A stretch of 64,000 nucleotides of DNA, taken from assembly GCA_033344875.1 (NCBI GenBank), contig JAWPMO010000001.1, positions 3,063,595-3,127,594 on the forward strand. The letters run 5' to 3'. The translations under genes and the position numbers were made by a program. Origin of the DNA: Ilumatobacteraceae bacterium. Its GTDB lineage: Bacteria > Actinomycetota > Acidimicrobiia > Acidimicrobiales > Ilumatobacteraceae. The notes under the pieces are model-generated. The model had not been told where the DNA came from, did no database searches, and was given only the letters and a program-made list of their open reading frames with translations. Shown here piece by piece: positions 20,840-28,948 of this stretch. The number at the start of each line of letters is the position of its first letter. Positions within the stretch are counted from its first letter, which is position 1.

Positions 20840-21691
20840 TCATTCGGCGATGATGACGTCGACCCCCTTCGATCTGATGGCGTCGACCGTGTCGGCGTCG
20901 GCGCCCCGGTCGGTGATCACGACGTCGACGTCGTCGATCGCACAGACCGACGCCAGCGCACGGCTCCCGAGTTTGTTGCTGTCGGCGACGACGACGCAGC
21001 GTGCGGCGGCGCCGATCATGCTGCGCTTCACCGCTGCTTCGGGCAGGTTGATGTTGGTGACACCGCCGTCGGCATCGACCCCGTTGCATCCGATGAACAC
21101 CGTGTCGACCCGCAGCGAGTCGAGCATCGGCGCCGCGAGCGGCTCGACGAGGCTGTGCTGCTTGGGTCGCAGGGTCCCGCCCGTGACGACGATCGCGAAC
21201 CGCGGGTGGGCGGCCTCGAGCGCCAGCGCGATCTTGAGCCCGTTCGTGAAGACGGTGAGATCGGCGAGGTCACGGCGGGCGACGAGCTCGTCGGCCAACG
21301 CCGCCGTCGTGGTGCCCACGTCGAGCAGCAACGACTCACCCGATGTGATCAGATCGGCAGCGGCGCGCGCGATGGCCGCCTTCTGGTCGGCCTGGACGGT
21401 CATGACCTCTTCGAAGCTGCGCTCGATGCGTGAGCCGGCCGCCGGCATGGCGCCGCCGTGCACCCGCCGCGCGAGCTGGCGCTCCTCGAGTTGCTGGAGG
21501 TCGTGGCGGATCGTGACCGTGCTGACCCCGAATCGGTCGGACAGGTCGCGAACCCGGGCGAATCCGTGCCGGACGAGCAATTCGTGCTCCGCGCGCAGGC
21601 GCAGCTCGACCGGCAGTGGCTCGCTGCCGTCGTCGGCGCTGCCATCGAACCGCGGGTCTGCCCCCATCTGGCCGTCCCGAGTTTCACTCAC
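20840..21691 (-). CDS. DeoR/GlpR-family transcriptional regulator
   Basis: About 283 residues: an N-terminal DeoR HTH (VRDLSDRFGVSTVTIRHDLQQLEERQLARRVHGGAM) and a sugar-phosphate-sensing domain with LLLDVGTTTAALADEL, TNGLKIALAL, TGGTLRPKQHSLVEP and a closing ADSNKLG. Such repressors respond to phosphorylated sugars. It heads the galT-lacZ side and faces the aldo/keto reductase, so it probably controls galactose genes through the intergenic repeats. The GTG at 21691 is used; the ATG at 21667 would shorten it by 8 residues. Confidence 0.85.
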   Translation of the reverse strand: MSETRDGQMGADPRFDGSADDGSEPLPVELRLRAEHELLVRHGFARVRDLSDRFGVSTVTIRHDLQQLEERQLARRVHGGAMPAAGSRIERSFEEVMTVQADQKAAIARAAADLITSGESLLLDVGTTTAALADELVARRDLADLTVFTNGLKIALALEAAHPRFAIVVTGGTLRPKQHSLVEPLAAPMLDSLRVDTVFIGCNGVDADGGVTNINLPEAAVKRSMIGAAARCVVVADSNKLGSRALASVCAIDDVDVVITDRGADADTVDAIRSKGVDVIIAE

Positions 21692-21736
21692 TTTCGATAT
21701 TCTTGCTGTTGCTTTCCTTTGCTGTCAATATCGACA
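21692..21736. promoter_or_regulatory. Inverted repeats between deoR and aldo/keto reductase genes, probable operator
   Basis: TTTCGATATT at 21692-21701 is repeated in inverted form at 21727-21736 (9 of 10 positions). The right copy is also part of a 14-bp near-dyad, TGTCAATATCGACA (21723-21736). The left arm abuts the regulator's GTG start. This AT-rich island in GC-rich DNA is the natural place for DeoR-type autoregulation. Confidence 0.55.
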
Positions 21737-21818
21737 ACACTGTCGATCGAGACTTCGGTCGACACGAGCACCGGAACCGATCGGACGCTGCTCCGATCAC
21801 GACGAAACGAGGAACCCA

Positions 21819-22775
21819 GTGGAGTACCGCCGACTCGGCCGCACGGCCGTCCGAGTGAGCCCGATCGCACTCGGCACGATGAACTTCGGGCCGCACACCC
21901 CGGCCGCCGATGCCCATCGCATCCTCGACCACGCGGTCGACGCCGGCATCAACTTCATCGACACCGCCAATCAGTACGGCGGCCGGATGGGCGTCGGCAC
22001 GACCGAGACCATCGTCGGCGAGTGGCTCGCCGGACGCTCCGACCGCGACCGGCTCGTCATCGCCACCAAGGTGCACGAGCCGATGGGCGACGGCCCCAAC
22101 GAGCGTGGCCTGTCGGCATTCCACATCCGGCGGGCGTGCGAGGCGAGCCTGCGACGCCTCCAGACCGACCACATCGACCTGTACCAGCTCCACCACCTCG
22201 ACCGGGCCGCGTCGTGGGACGAGGTCTACACCGCCACCGACCGGCTCGTCGCCGAGGGCAAGATCACCTATCTCGGTACCAGCAACTTCCCCGGCTGGTC
22301 GCTCGCGTCCGGCATGGAACGCGCCGCCGCGCGATCCACGCTCGGCCCCGTGTCGGAGCAGAGTCTGTACAACCTCGCCACCCGCGCGATCGAGATGGAG
22401 GTCATCCCCGCGGCGCAGCACTACGGCATCGGGATCGTGCCGTGGAGCCCCCTCGGCGGCGGTCTGCTCGCCGGCGCCCCCGACGCCGAGTCGCAGCGAC
22501 GCCAGAGCGCCCGCGCCGAGGCAGCCGGTGTCGGCGAACAACTCGCGGCGTGGGAAGCCCTGTGCGCCGAGATCGGGCACGCTCCTGCGATCGTCGCCAC
22601 CGCGTGGCTGCGCGACCGGCCGGGCGTCGTCGCGCCGATCATCGGCGTGCGCACCGATGCGCAGCTCGACGATGCGCTGCAGTCGCTCGATCTCACCCTC
22701 GACGACGACGTGCTGGCGCGCCTCGACGAGATCTTCCCCGGGCCCGGTCCGGCACCCGAGGCCTACGCCTGGTGA
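21819..22775 (+). CDS. Aldo/keto reductase
   Basis: A 318-residue AKR with the full catalytic tetrad: Asp48 (FIDTANQY), Tyr53, Lys84 (IATKVH) and His125/126 (YQLHHLD). The NADPH-binding C-terminal half has GTSNFPGW and the VVAPIIGVRTDAQLDDAL segment. It resembles the YajO/YghZ-type branch that reduces aldehydes and sugars. The GTG start at 21819 follows an ACGAGGAA ribosome site. It is divergent from the DeoR regulator and may share its control; a role in sugar aldehyde metabolism is inferred. Confidence 0.87.
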   Translation: MEYRRLGRTAVRVSPIALGTMNFGPHTPAADAHRILDHAVDAGINFIDTANQYGGRMGVGTTETIVGEWLAGRSDRDRLVIATKVHEPMGDGPNERGLSAFHIRRACEASLRRLQTDHIDLYQLHHLDRAASWDEVYTATDRLVAEGKITYLGTSNFPGWSLASGMERAAARSTLGPVSEQSLYNLATRAIEMEVIPAAQHYGIGIVPWSPLGGGLLAGAPDAESQRRQSARAEAAGVGEQLAAWEALCAEIGHAPAIVATAWLRDRPGVVAPIIGVRTDAQLDDALQSLDLTLDDDVLARLDEIFPGPGPAPEAYAW

Positions 22776-22778
22776 CGC

Positions 22779-22804
22779 CCGGCCGGTGAGGTTCAGGCGG
22801 CCGG
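22779..22804. terminator. GC-rich hairpin between convergent genes
   Basis: CCGGCC (22779-22784) pairs with GGCCGG (22799-22804) across a 14-nt loop, between the aldo/keto reductase stop and the end of the facing hydrolase gene, whose last codons it overlaps. It is modest, but placed as a terminator. Confidence 0.35.
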
Positions 22805-23599
22805 CGAGCTGTTCGCGTCGAGGAACGGCACCACGACGTCGGCGAAGCCGACGAGGTTCTCACGTCGGATGTTGTGGCCGGCGTCGGCCACCGAGCCGAC
22901 CGTCACCCGCTCGTTGCGAGCGCTGATCTGCGCCGCGAGCTCGGGCGTGGCGATCGCATCGAGTTCGGGGTCACCGAGCACGACAAGGATCGGGACCTCG
23001 ATCGACGACACGAGCGCTTCCCACTCGATCGGGGCCAGGTGCTCGATCGCCCGGGGGCCGAGCCCGTGCTTGGCCGGCGCCCACGAGTCGAACTCCTCCT
23101 CGGGCCACGTCGGGTGCTGTTCGCGGCCGAGCCGTCGGAGGTCGTCGTCCGACCGGCCTGCCAGCGAGTCGATCCACGCTCGCGCACCGTCGAGGCGCGC
23201 CCGGTCGACCGACGATCGATCGGGGCGCCACGGCGGGTCTTCGAGCACGACCGACCCGACGAGTTCGGGGAAGGTCGCGGCCAGCACCGTGACGGTGGTG
23301 GCACCGATCGAGTGACCGACGAGGATCGGTCGGCTCAGGCCGAGCTCGCGGATGACCGACGCCAGGTCGGCAGCCAGGATCGAGGGGTCGGCCGGGCCGC
23401 GGCCCGAACGCCCGTGGTTGCGGGCATCGACCGCGACGACGTCGAACCGCTCGGCGATCAGCTCGGCGAACCGACTCCAGCACCGCCCGTCGTCGCTGAA
23501 GCCGTGGGCGAAGACGACCGCCGGCGCGCCGGACACCCCACCGCGGTGCACGTGGATGTCGACGCCGTCGACGTCGATGTCGAGTTCGTTCCAGTTCAT
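22793..23599 (-). CDS. Alpha/beta hydrolase
   Basis: A 268-residue alpha/beta-hydrolase fold protein. The oxyanion loop is FAHGFSDDG, the nucleophile is Ser97 in VGHSIGATT, the acid is probably in VLGDPELDAIA, and the His is in DAGHNIRREN. No lid or signal peptide is obvious. It overlaps the upstream PhyH gene by 4 nt (ATGA), so the two likely act together. Ester or lactone hydrolysis is plausible; substrate unknown. Confidence 0.8.
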   Translation of the reverse strand: MNWNELDIDVDGVDIHVHRGGVSGAPAVVFAHGFSDDGRCWSRFAELIAERFDVVAVDARNHGRSGRGPADPSILAADLASVIRELGLSRPILVGHSIGATTVTVLAATFPELVGSVVLEDPPWRPDRSSVDRARLDGARAWIDSLAGRSDDDLRRLGREQHPTWPEEEFDSWAPAKHGLGPRAIEHLAPIEWEALVSSIEVPILVVLGDPELDAIATPELAAQISARNERVTVGSVADAGHNIRRENLVGFADVVVPFLDANSSPAA

Positions 23600-24588
23600 G
23601 ACGTGCGGAACGGCATGTAGGAGCGGAACGACAGGCTGGTGTCGAGTTCTTCCGAGCTGTCCTGGACGACGTGCTGCGTGATGTGCTGGGCGTGGGGTGA
23701 CAACGTCTTGAAGTCCTCGTAGGTGATGCCGGGGATCGTCGGCTCGCGGAACCACGGTGCGTAGAACTCGATGTTCGGGATCGCTCGCACCTCGTCGGAC
23801 AGGTTCGGGGTGCCGCCGTGCCACGCGCGCACGTCGCGAATCTGGATCGATCCGGCGGGTGCCGGGCACACCGTGCTGAGCCGCATCCACTCGGGTTCCT
23901 CCTCGAGCGACGGCGGGGCGACGCGAGCGTGCTGCGTGCCGGGGATCTGACGGGTCGGGCCGTTGAGCGTGGTCTGGTCGAACGGGAGGAAGTTGACACA
24001 CACGTACGGTGCCGGCAGGTCACGGGTGGTGAGGAACTTGCGTCGGTCGATGAACGAGCTGATCGGGGTGCTCTCGGCATCGACGTAGTCGCGCATGTCG
24101 GAGTGCAGCGGCTGGTAGTTGACCGCGCCCGGCAGGCAGAAGTCGCCGCTGCCGGACCGCACCGAGTAGTTCGGCGAGCCGAAGATCGCGGTGAGCAGGG
24201 GTGTGACGGTCGGCAGGTCGAGCAGCATCCGCCACTCGGGCCGGTGGAGCATGCTCCGGGTGACGCTGGTGCCGCCGAACGAGTATCGATGCGAGCCGCG
24301 GTTGCCGTCGCGTGTGTCGTCGAGCGAGACGATGTCGTCGACGACCTCGAGGACGCCGTTGGCGAGGAACTCGGTCTGCTCGGGGGTCAGCGCATCGCGG
24401 ACGACGACGAAACCGTCCCGATCGAACAGTTGGACGGCACGTTCGATCTCCGTCGGCTCGAGGACGTCGAGACCGCGGATGCCGTTGTTGGCCTCGAGGT
24501 GGTCGCGCAGGGCGACGACCTCGGGGTCGGTGCGGGACGGTCCGGCCCATCCGATGTCGTGGGTCGGTGCACTCGTTGAGGGGTTCAT
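23596..24588 (-). CDS. Phytanoyl-CoA dioxygenase (PhyH) family protein
   Basis: A 330-residue Fe(II)/2-oxoglutarate dioxygenase-like protein. The iron triad is visible as His162-x-Asp164 (LHSDMRD) and His257 (RAWHGGTPN), with Arg268 a candidate 2-oxoglutarate anchor. The GFVVVRDALTPEQ opening is typical of the family. Such enzymes hydroxylate a wide range of small molecules; the substrate cannot be told. It is transcribed away from the alpha-galactosidase across a 21-bp dyad, and forms an operon with the alpha/beta hydrolase. Confidence 0.8.
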   Translation of the reverse strand: MNPSTSAPTHDIGWAGPSRTDPEVVALRDHLEANNGIRGLDVLEPTEIERAVQLFDRDGFVVVRDALTPEQTEFLANGVLEVVDDIVSLDDTRDGNRGSHRYSFGGTSVTRSMLHRPEWRMLLDLPTVTPLLTAIFGSPNYSVRSGSGDFCLPGAVNYQPLHSDMRDYVDAESTPISSFIDRRKFLTTRDLPAPYVCVNFLPFDQTTLNGPTRQIPGTQHARVAPPSLEEEPEWMRLSTVCPAPAGSIQIRDVRAWHGGTPNLSDEVRAIPNIEFYAPWFREPTIPGITYEDFKTLSPHAQHITQHVVQDSSEELDTSLSFRSYMPFRTS

Positions 24589-24636
24589 CTCGGTCTTTCT
24601 GGGTTGTGCAGACGGGTCCGGCGCAGAGCCGGGCCC

Positions 24637-24657
24637 TTACTGACATTGTGTCAATAA
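24637..24657. promoter_or_regulatory. 21-bp dyad between phyH-like and alpha-galactosidase genes
   Basis: TTAcTGACA - TTG - TGTCAaTAA: the two 9-nt arms match as an inverted repeat at 8 positions, extended by one more C/G pair outside. It lies about 50 bp before the leftward gene start and about 150 bp before the rightward GTG. It looks like a binding site for a dimeric repressor. The TGTCA half also occurs in the DeoR-region dyad at 21723. Confidence 0.6.
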
Positions 24658-24804
24658 GCCTCGGGGGTGCAAGGTAACCGACGGCGAAGGCCCAGGCAAG
24701 GCGAAGGCGCGCGCATGGTTCCGCCCGCGCTCCCGTGGCGGCCGCCGGCCTCGTTCCCCGGCCGGATGCGGCACGATGCGGGGTCCGTTCGCCAGACTGA
24801 CGGC

Positions 24805-26898
24805 GTGATCCATCTGCAGGGTTCGTCCTTCGACGTCGTCGTCGATCTCGACCACGGTGCGCCGGTCGTCGCGCACTGGGGCCCGCCGATCGGCGACCCG
24901 AGCGCGCTCGCGAACGTCGACGACCGGCCGCTGGTGCACGGCACGCCCGACGCGGTCGCCCCGCTCTCCGTCGTGCCCGAGCACGGTGCCGGATTCACCG
25001 GCCGACCCGGACTCCGCGGCCACCGGCGGCGTGGTCGCCACTGGGCGCCCCGGTTCGAGCCGCGCGAGCACACGCTCGACGGTGGCCGTTTGACCGTCGT
25101 GGCGGAGGACCCCGTCGCCGAACTCCGACTCGTCACGACGATCGAGGTCGGCGAGTGCCTCGTGGTCGCCACCGAACTTTCCAACCTGAGTAAGCACGAG
25201 CGCTACCTGCTCGACGGGTTGTCGATCACGCTCCCGGTCCCGCAGCACCTCGACGAACTCGGCAGCTTCACCGGTCGCTGGACGCGAGAGTTCCAGCAGG
25301 TGCGGTTGCCGTGGCCGCACGGCGCCCACACGGCGGAGAACCGTCGCGGCCGTACCTCGCACGAGACCCCGCCGCTGCTGTTCGCCGGCACCGCCGGTTT
25401 CGGCGAGTGGGACGGCGAGGTGCTGGGTGCACATCTCGCATGGAGCGGCAACCATGCGTGGTTTGCCGACCGGCTCGCCGACGGCCGCCGCTACCTCCAG
25501 ATGGGCGAGTTGCTGCACCCCGGCGAGGTCTCACTCGAGCCCGGCGAGAGTTACCGCACCCCCGACCTCGTCGCGGTGTGGTCGGACACCGGGCTCACCG
25601 CGGCGACCCAACGCTTCCACCGTCGCCTCCGCGCCCGCCCCGAGCACCCGGCCCGGCCGCGGCCGGTACTGATCAACACGTGGGAGGCGGTGTACTTCGA
25701 CCACGACCTCGACACCCTGCGCGATCTCGCCGACCGTGCCGCCAGGGTCGGCGTGGAGCGGTTCGTCCTCGACGACGGGTGGTTCGGATCGCGGCGCGAC
25801 GACACGTCGGGCCTCGGCGACTGGGTCGTGTCGGCCGACGCGTATCCCGACGGGCTCGCACCACTGATCGGGCACGTCACCGGGCTCGGGATGGAGTTCG
25901 GGATCTGGGTCGAGCCGGAGATGGTCAACCCCGACAGCGACCTCTTCCGAGCGCACCCGGAGTGGGTGCTGACGACCGACGGGTACGAACCCCCGCTCGG
26001 TCGGAGCCAGCTCGTGCTCGACCTGGCGCAGCCGGGCGCATTCGCCCACGTGCTCGGCCAGCTCGATGCGCTGCTGACCGATCACGACATCGCCTACGTG
26101 AAGTGGGACATGAATCGCGACCACATCGCCGCCAGCGGCGCCGACGGGGCGGCGGGGACTCGTGCCCAGACGCTCGCGCTGTACCGGCTGCTCGACGAGT
26201 TGCGTTCACGCCACCCGAGCGTGGAGATCGAGTCGTGCAGTTCGGGCGGTGCCAGGATCGACCACGAGATCCTCGCCCGCACCGACCGCGTGTGGACCAG
26301 CGACTGCAACGACGCGCTCGAGCGCCAACTGATCCAGCGCGGCGCGTCGATGCTGATCCCGCCCGAGCTGATGGGGGCGCACATCGGCCCGCCCCGCTCG
26401 CACACGACCGGTCGCCGCCACGGGCTCGCGTTCCGTGCCGCGACCGCGCTGTTCGGCCACCTCGGGATCGAGTGGAACCTGCGCGATCTCGGCGACGCCG
26501 AGCTCGACGCGCTCGCCGAGGTCGTGGCGCTGCACCAGCGTTTCCGGCCGCTGCTGCACGGCGGTGACGTCGTGCGGTTCGACACCGAGGCCGAGTTCGT
26601 CGCGCACGGCGTGTACCGGCCCGACCGTGGCGAGGCCCTGGTCAGCGTGGCCCGGATCGCCACGTCAGCGAGCCTCGTGCCGCCGCCGCTCCGTCTGCCG
26701 GGGCTCGCCGTCGACCGCCGCTACCGGGTCGGGCATGTTTCGCTGCCGCACGAGCCGACGGGTCCGAACCGCACGCTGCCGGCGTGGTGGAACGACGGTG
26801 TGACGATGACCGGCCGCGATCTCGCCAGGGTCGGCGTCCAACTTCCGGCGACCCACCCCGAGACCGCAACGCTCATCCACCTGACCGCGACGGACTGA
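24805..26898 (+). CDS. galA: Alpha-galactosidase, glycoside hydrolase family 36
   Basis: About 697 residues with the GH36 layout: an N-terminal beta-supersandwich, then a barrel with FVLDDGWFGSRRDD, FGIWVEPEMVN, nucleophile Asp435 in YVKWDMNRD and acid/base Asp500 in WTSDCND, and ESCSSGGARID between. The C-terminal beta domain follows. It releases terminal alpha-galactose from raffinose-type sugars or galactolipid headgroups, feeding GalT. The GTG at 24805 gives the usual V/M-IHLQGSS opening; ATGs at 24715 and 24766 are in frame but add low-complexity sequence. No signal peptide, so cytoplasmic. Confidence 0.88.
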   Translation: MIHLQGSSFDVVVDLDHGAPVVAHWGPPIGDPSALANVDDRPLVHGTPDAVAPLSVVPEHGAGFTGRPGLRGHRRRGRHWAPRFEPREHTLDGGRLTVVAEDPVAELRLVTTIEVGECLVVATELSNLSKHERYLLDGLSITLPVPQHLDELGSFTGRWTREFQQVRLPWPHGAHTAENRRGRTSHETPPLLFAGTAGFGEWDGEVLGAHLAWSGNHAWFADRLADGRRYLQMGELLHPGEVSLEPGESYRTPDLVAVWSDTGLTAATQRFHRRLRARPEHPARPRPVLINTWEAVYFDHDLDTLRDLADRAARVGVERFVLDDGWFGSRRDDTSGLGDWVVSADAYPDGLAPLIGHVTGLGMEFGIWVEPEMVNPDSDLFRAHPEWVLTTDGYEPPLGRSQLVLDLAQPGAFAHVLGQLDALLTDHDIAYVKWDMNRDHIAASGADGAAGTRAQTLALYRLLDELRSRHPSVEIESCSSGGARIDHEILARTDRVWTSDCNDALERQLIQRGASMLIPPELMGAHIGPPRSHTTGRRHGLAFRAATALFGHLGIEWNLRDLGDAELDALAEVVALHQRFRPLLHGGDVVRFDTEAEFVAHGVYRPDRGEALVSVARIATSASLVPPPLRLPGLAVDRRYRVGHVSLPHEPTGPNRTLPAWWNDGVTMTGRDLARVGVQLPATHPETATLIHLTATD

Positions 26899-27020
26899 AG
26901 CAGTCCGGCGAGGGGCTACGTGCCGTTGGTCGACTCCCGCACGACGACGAGTCGATCCCGGGGTCGATCGCCGGGTCGAACGAGGGACCGTTGCACCGCG
27001 GCGGACGCTTGCCGGTGCGA

Positions 27021-27072
27021 TCAGACCTGGTGGAGACGATGGGAATCGAACCCACGACCTTCTGCTTGCAAA
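27021..27072. repeat. Left attachment site (attL): 3' half of tRNA-Ala
   Basis: Identical over 52 bp to 43339-43390. It includes the T-arm and the 3' acceptor strand with CCA, and runs up to the anticodon loop, where identity stops (left continues TCTGG, right continues GCAGATG). Crossover in or near the anticodon loop is the usual site for tRNA-targeting integrases. Confidence 0.93.
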
Positions 27073-27203
27073 TCTGGATTTTGGGCATATCGGGCTGGGC
27101 CGTGTCCTGTCGGCTCGTGTCAGAATGTGTCATCCACCAGGCGCGATCCGTGGACATGTCAACACGGCCCGAACGGGCTGACACAGAGCGGTGCTCACCG
27201 GAT

Positions 27204-27223
27204 TGATACATCTCTGATACATC
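27204..27223 (+). repeat. Tandem TGATACATC pair, left end
   Basis: TGATACATC occurs at 27204-27212 and 27215-27223, an 11-bp period, in the same orientation as the pair at 43280-43299 at the other end of the element. Probable arm-type binding sites of the integrase. Confidence 0.7.
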
Positions 27224-27291
27224 GACCCGGCGGACACCTCCTGCACGAGCGGATCGCGGTGGCGTCAGCAAGCGGGAATCGCCACGTCTAT

Positions 27292-27327
27292 GCTTGGTTT
27301 TCGATTGATATCGCTTGAAATCCAAGC
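27292..27327. promoter_or_regulatory. Palindromic operator/promoter of the wHTH-nucleotidyltransferase gene
   Basis: GCTTG (27313-27317) and CAAGC (27323-27327) form an inverted repeat with a 5-nt spacer, and an outer GCTTGG (27292-27297) pairs with CCAAGC (27322-27327). It ends 4 nt before the ATG at 27332 and no ribosome site is visible, so the transcript is probably leaderless and self-repressed. Confidence 0.6.
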
Positions 27328-27331
27328 AATA

Positions 27332-27955
27332 ATGAACATGCCGGCGACCGCACCTCCCCTCCTACCGGTCTTCCGCTCGCAGCTCCAAGGCGAGCTGCTC
27401 GCGCTCGTCCTGGTCGACACTGCTCGGCAGTGGACGATCGACGAGTTGGCTGATCGGACGGGTGAGCCCTACCAGACGGTCGCGACCGAGGTTCGCCGGC
27501 TGCAGGAGGCCGAGCTGCTCGTCGCGACGACGATCGGGCGGACGAAGCTGTTGTCGGCGAACGCGGCGAACCCGTACCTGCGGCCGCTCAGCCAGCTGGC
27601 GATCATGGCGTTCGGCCCACCACTCGTCATCGGAGAGGAGTTCTCGTCGGTCGATCGAATCGAGGCGGTCTACATCTACGGGTCATGGGCGGCGCGCTAC
27701 CAGGGTGAGCCGGGCGCTGCGCCGAACGACATCGACGTGCTCGTCCTCGGTCGACCGGATCGCGACGCCGTCTACGAGGCCGCCCAACGGGCCCAGCAAC
27801 GCCTCGGTCGCGAGGTGAACGTCACGCAGCGGACACGCAAGCAATGGGAGACCGCAAGCGACGGGTTCACGCAGCAGGTTCGCGCCTCACCGATGGTCGA
27901 AGTTCCGTATCCTGCAGGCCACACCGCGGTGGAACAACGGGAAGTGAGGTCATAG
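27332..27955 (+). CDS. Winged-HTH protein fused to a MNT-type nucleotidyltransferase domain
   Basis: About 207 residues. Residues 10-80 form an ArsR/MarR-like winged helix (WTIDELADRTGEPYQTVATEVRRLQEAELL); residues 105-190 carry the minimal nucleotidyltransferase core IYGSWAAR then PNDIDVLVLG, with the metal-binding Asp133-x-Asp135. Such fusions resemble MNT antitoxins that modify a partner, but no HEPN partner gene follows. The palindrome at the start suggests autoregulation. It faces the three-gene TIGR04255-like operon tail to tail. Confidence 0.78.
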   Translation: MNMPATAPPLLPVFRSQLQGELLALVLVDTARQWTIDELADRTGEPYQTVATEVRRLQEAELLVATTIGRTKLLSANAANPYLRPLSQLAIMAFGPPLVIGEEFSSVDRIEAVYIYGSWAARYQGEPGAAPNDIDVLVLGRPDRDAVYEAAQRAQQRLGREVNVTQRTRKQWETASDGFTQQVRASPMVEVPYPAGHTAVEQREVRS

Positions 27956-28060
27956 GGCAACTCGTCGGAGCACCGATCGCTCAGGACATTTGGCTGGGCT
28001 GCCACGATGCATTGTGGGGCACTCGGTTGCCTCAGAGTTCCATAGACCGTCGCATCGGGG

Positions 28061-28417
28061 CTATTCCAGAAACGTGCTTCCGTCACGAAGGCGACGATAG
28101 ATGGGCCTCGTCTTCTTGCCGTTGATGAGTGCGTGAGCCGGATTGTCGTCCGTCTCGTCCGACACACAGTCCAGACCGAGCCCGACCGCAAGTTCAACTG
28201 AGAACTCTGCGACACCGACGCCGTCCTTCCTGGTGTACTGATGGTCCTCACCCATCGCCTCCACTATGCGCCGACGATCGACGGACAGCGAGGGGTCCTT
28301 GAACGCAGCGGTCGAGACCTTCATCCGTCCCGAATCGTCCGGGACGTATTGCTTCGGATGGACCCGACGCCAGACCAGCTCGTCGGGGTCAAGTGGCTCT
28401 GGCTGCGAAGGCGGCAA
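28061..28417 (-). CDS. Small conserved hypothetical protein with LSVD and NPAHA motifs
   Basis: A 118-residue cytoplasmic protein. It opens with LVWRRVHPKQYVPDDSGR, then KVSTAAFKDPSLSVDRRRI, a middle VAEFSVELAVGLGL, and DDNPAHALINGKKTRPIYRRL. From memory this spacing (aF..LSVD, then NPAHA) recurs in a scattered family of small proteins of unknown function; I do not know a role. It starts 3 nt after the 175-residue gene and is the last gene of the operon. Its DNA is visibly less GC-rich than the chromosomal flanks. Confidence 0.65.
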   Translation of the reverse strand: MPPSQPEPLDPDELVWRRVHPKQYVPDDSGRMKVSTAAFKDPSLSVDRRRIVEAMGEDHQYTRKDGVGVAEFSVELAVGLGLDCVSDETDDNPAHALINGKKTRPIYRRLRDGSTFLE

Positions 28418-28420
28418 CGC

Positions 28421-28948
28421 TCAGGCGATGCGGTCCGCAAGCAGCGAGTTCAGTTGAGCCACACCTCGCCCGTCGTTGGGCTGGCCTGCAACCTTCCATT
28501 CAATGTCGATCTCATCATCGTCGGAATAGGCGTTGCCAACAGCGGGGCCCTCCGGTGGCACTTCGACCTCGACAGACAAATCTGGACGATGCCACTCGAG
28601 TTGCACAGCGCCGGACGACAGGGGCACGACGTGGGGCCGAGAAATGGTCGGTGGCATACGGTTCAGAATGTCCACGGCTCGCTTGACACTCGACGCGTGA
28701 ATCGAGCGCTCGCCGCAGCCGTTCCAGTTCGCCTTCAGGGCAACCACATCCCGCAGGTCGTCCAGTAAGTCATCCAGCCAGGCCGCCTCACGCAGCGTGG
28801 GCTCGATGTACAGAGTGATTGTCGCAGTTAAGGGCAGCCAGTCGTCCGAGAACGCCGAGCTACGAACGTCCTCGTCTGTCGTAACGTCCTCCACGCTCCA
28901 GTGCGATTCGTTGCCGATCGCTGAGCTCTTGGCTAGTACAGCAGTCAT
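28421..28948 (-). CDS. Hypothetical protein, middle gene of TIGR04255-like operon
   Basis: 175 residues. A central LDDLLDDLRDVVALKANWNGCGERSIHASSVKRAVDIL resembles the NW-x-G-yG segment of uncharacterised small proteins, followed by HVVPLSSGAVQLEWHRPDLSVEVEVPPEG, likely a beta-sheet, and an acidic segment YSDDDEIDIEW. No catalytic motif, membrane helix or signal is visible. It overlaps the upstream gene by 4 nt (ATGA) and leaves 3 nt to the downstream gene, so the three products are probably made in fixed ratio. Confidence 0.65.
   Translation of the reverse strand: MTAVLAKSSAIGNESHWSVEDVTTDEDVRSSAFSDDWLPLTATITLYIEPTLREAAWLDDLLDDLRDVVALKANWNGCGERSIHASSVKRAVDILNRMPPTISRPHVVPLSSGAVQLEWHRPDLSVEVEVPPEGPAVGNAYSDDDEIDIEWKVAGQPNDGRGVAQLNSLLADRIA

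Larger units (their letters stand above)
27073..27331. other. Left end of the integrative element, non-coding, rich in repeats
   Basis: No convincing gene. It holds a 9-bp inverted repeat GGGCCGTGT (27097-27105) / ACACGGCCC (27162-27170), several TGTCA/TGACA copies between 27118 and 27183, the tandem TGATACATC pair (27204-27212, 27215-27223), and the palindromic promoter of the next gene. These are likely integrase/excisionase arm sites or an oriT-like structure. Confidence 0.6.

Noticed and set aside
27029-27075. A second tRNA-Ala gene at the left end
   Set aside because: Only the 3' half is present; the sequence after the anticodon loop (TCTGGATTTT) cannot form the 5' arms.
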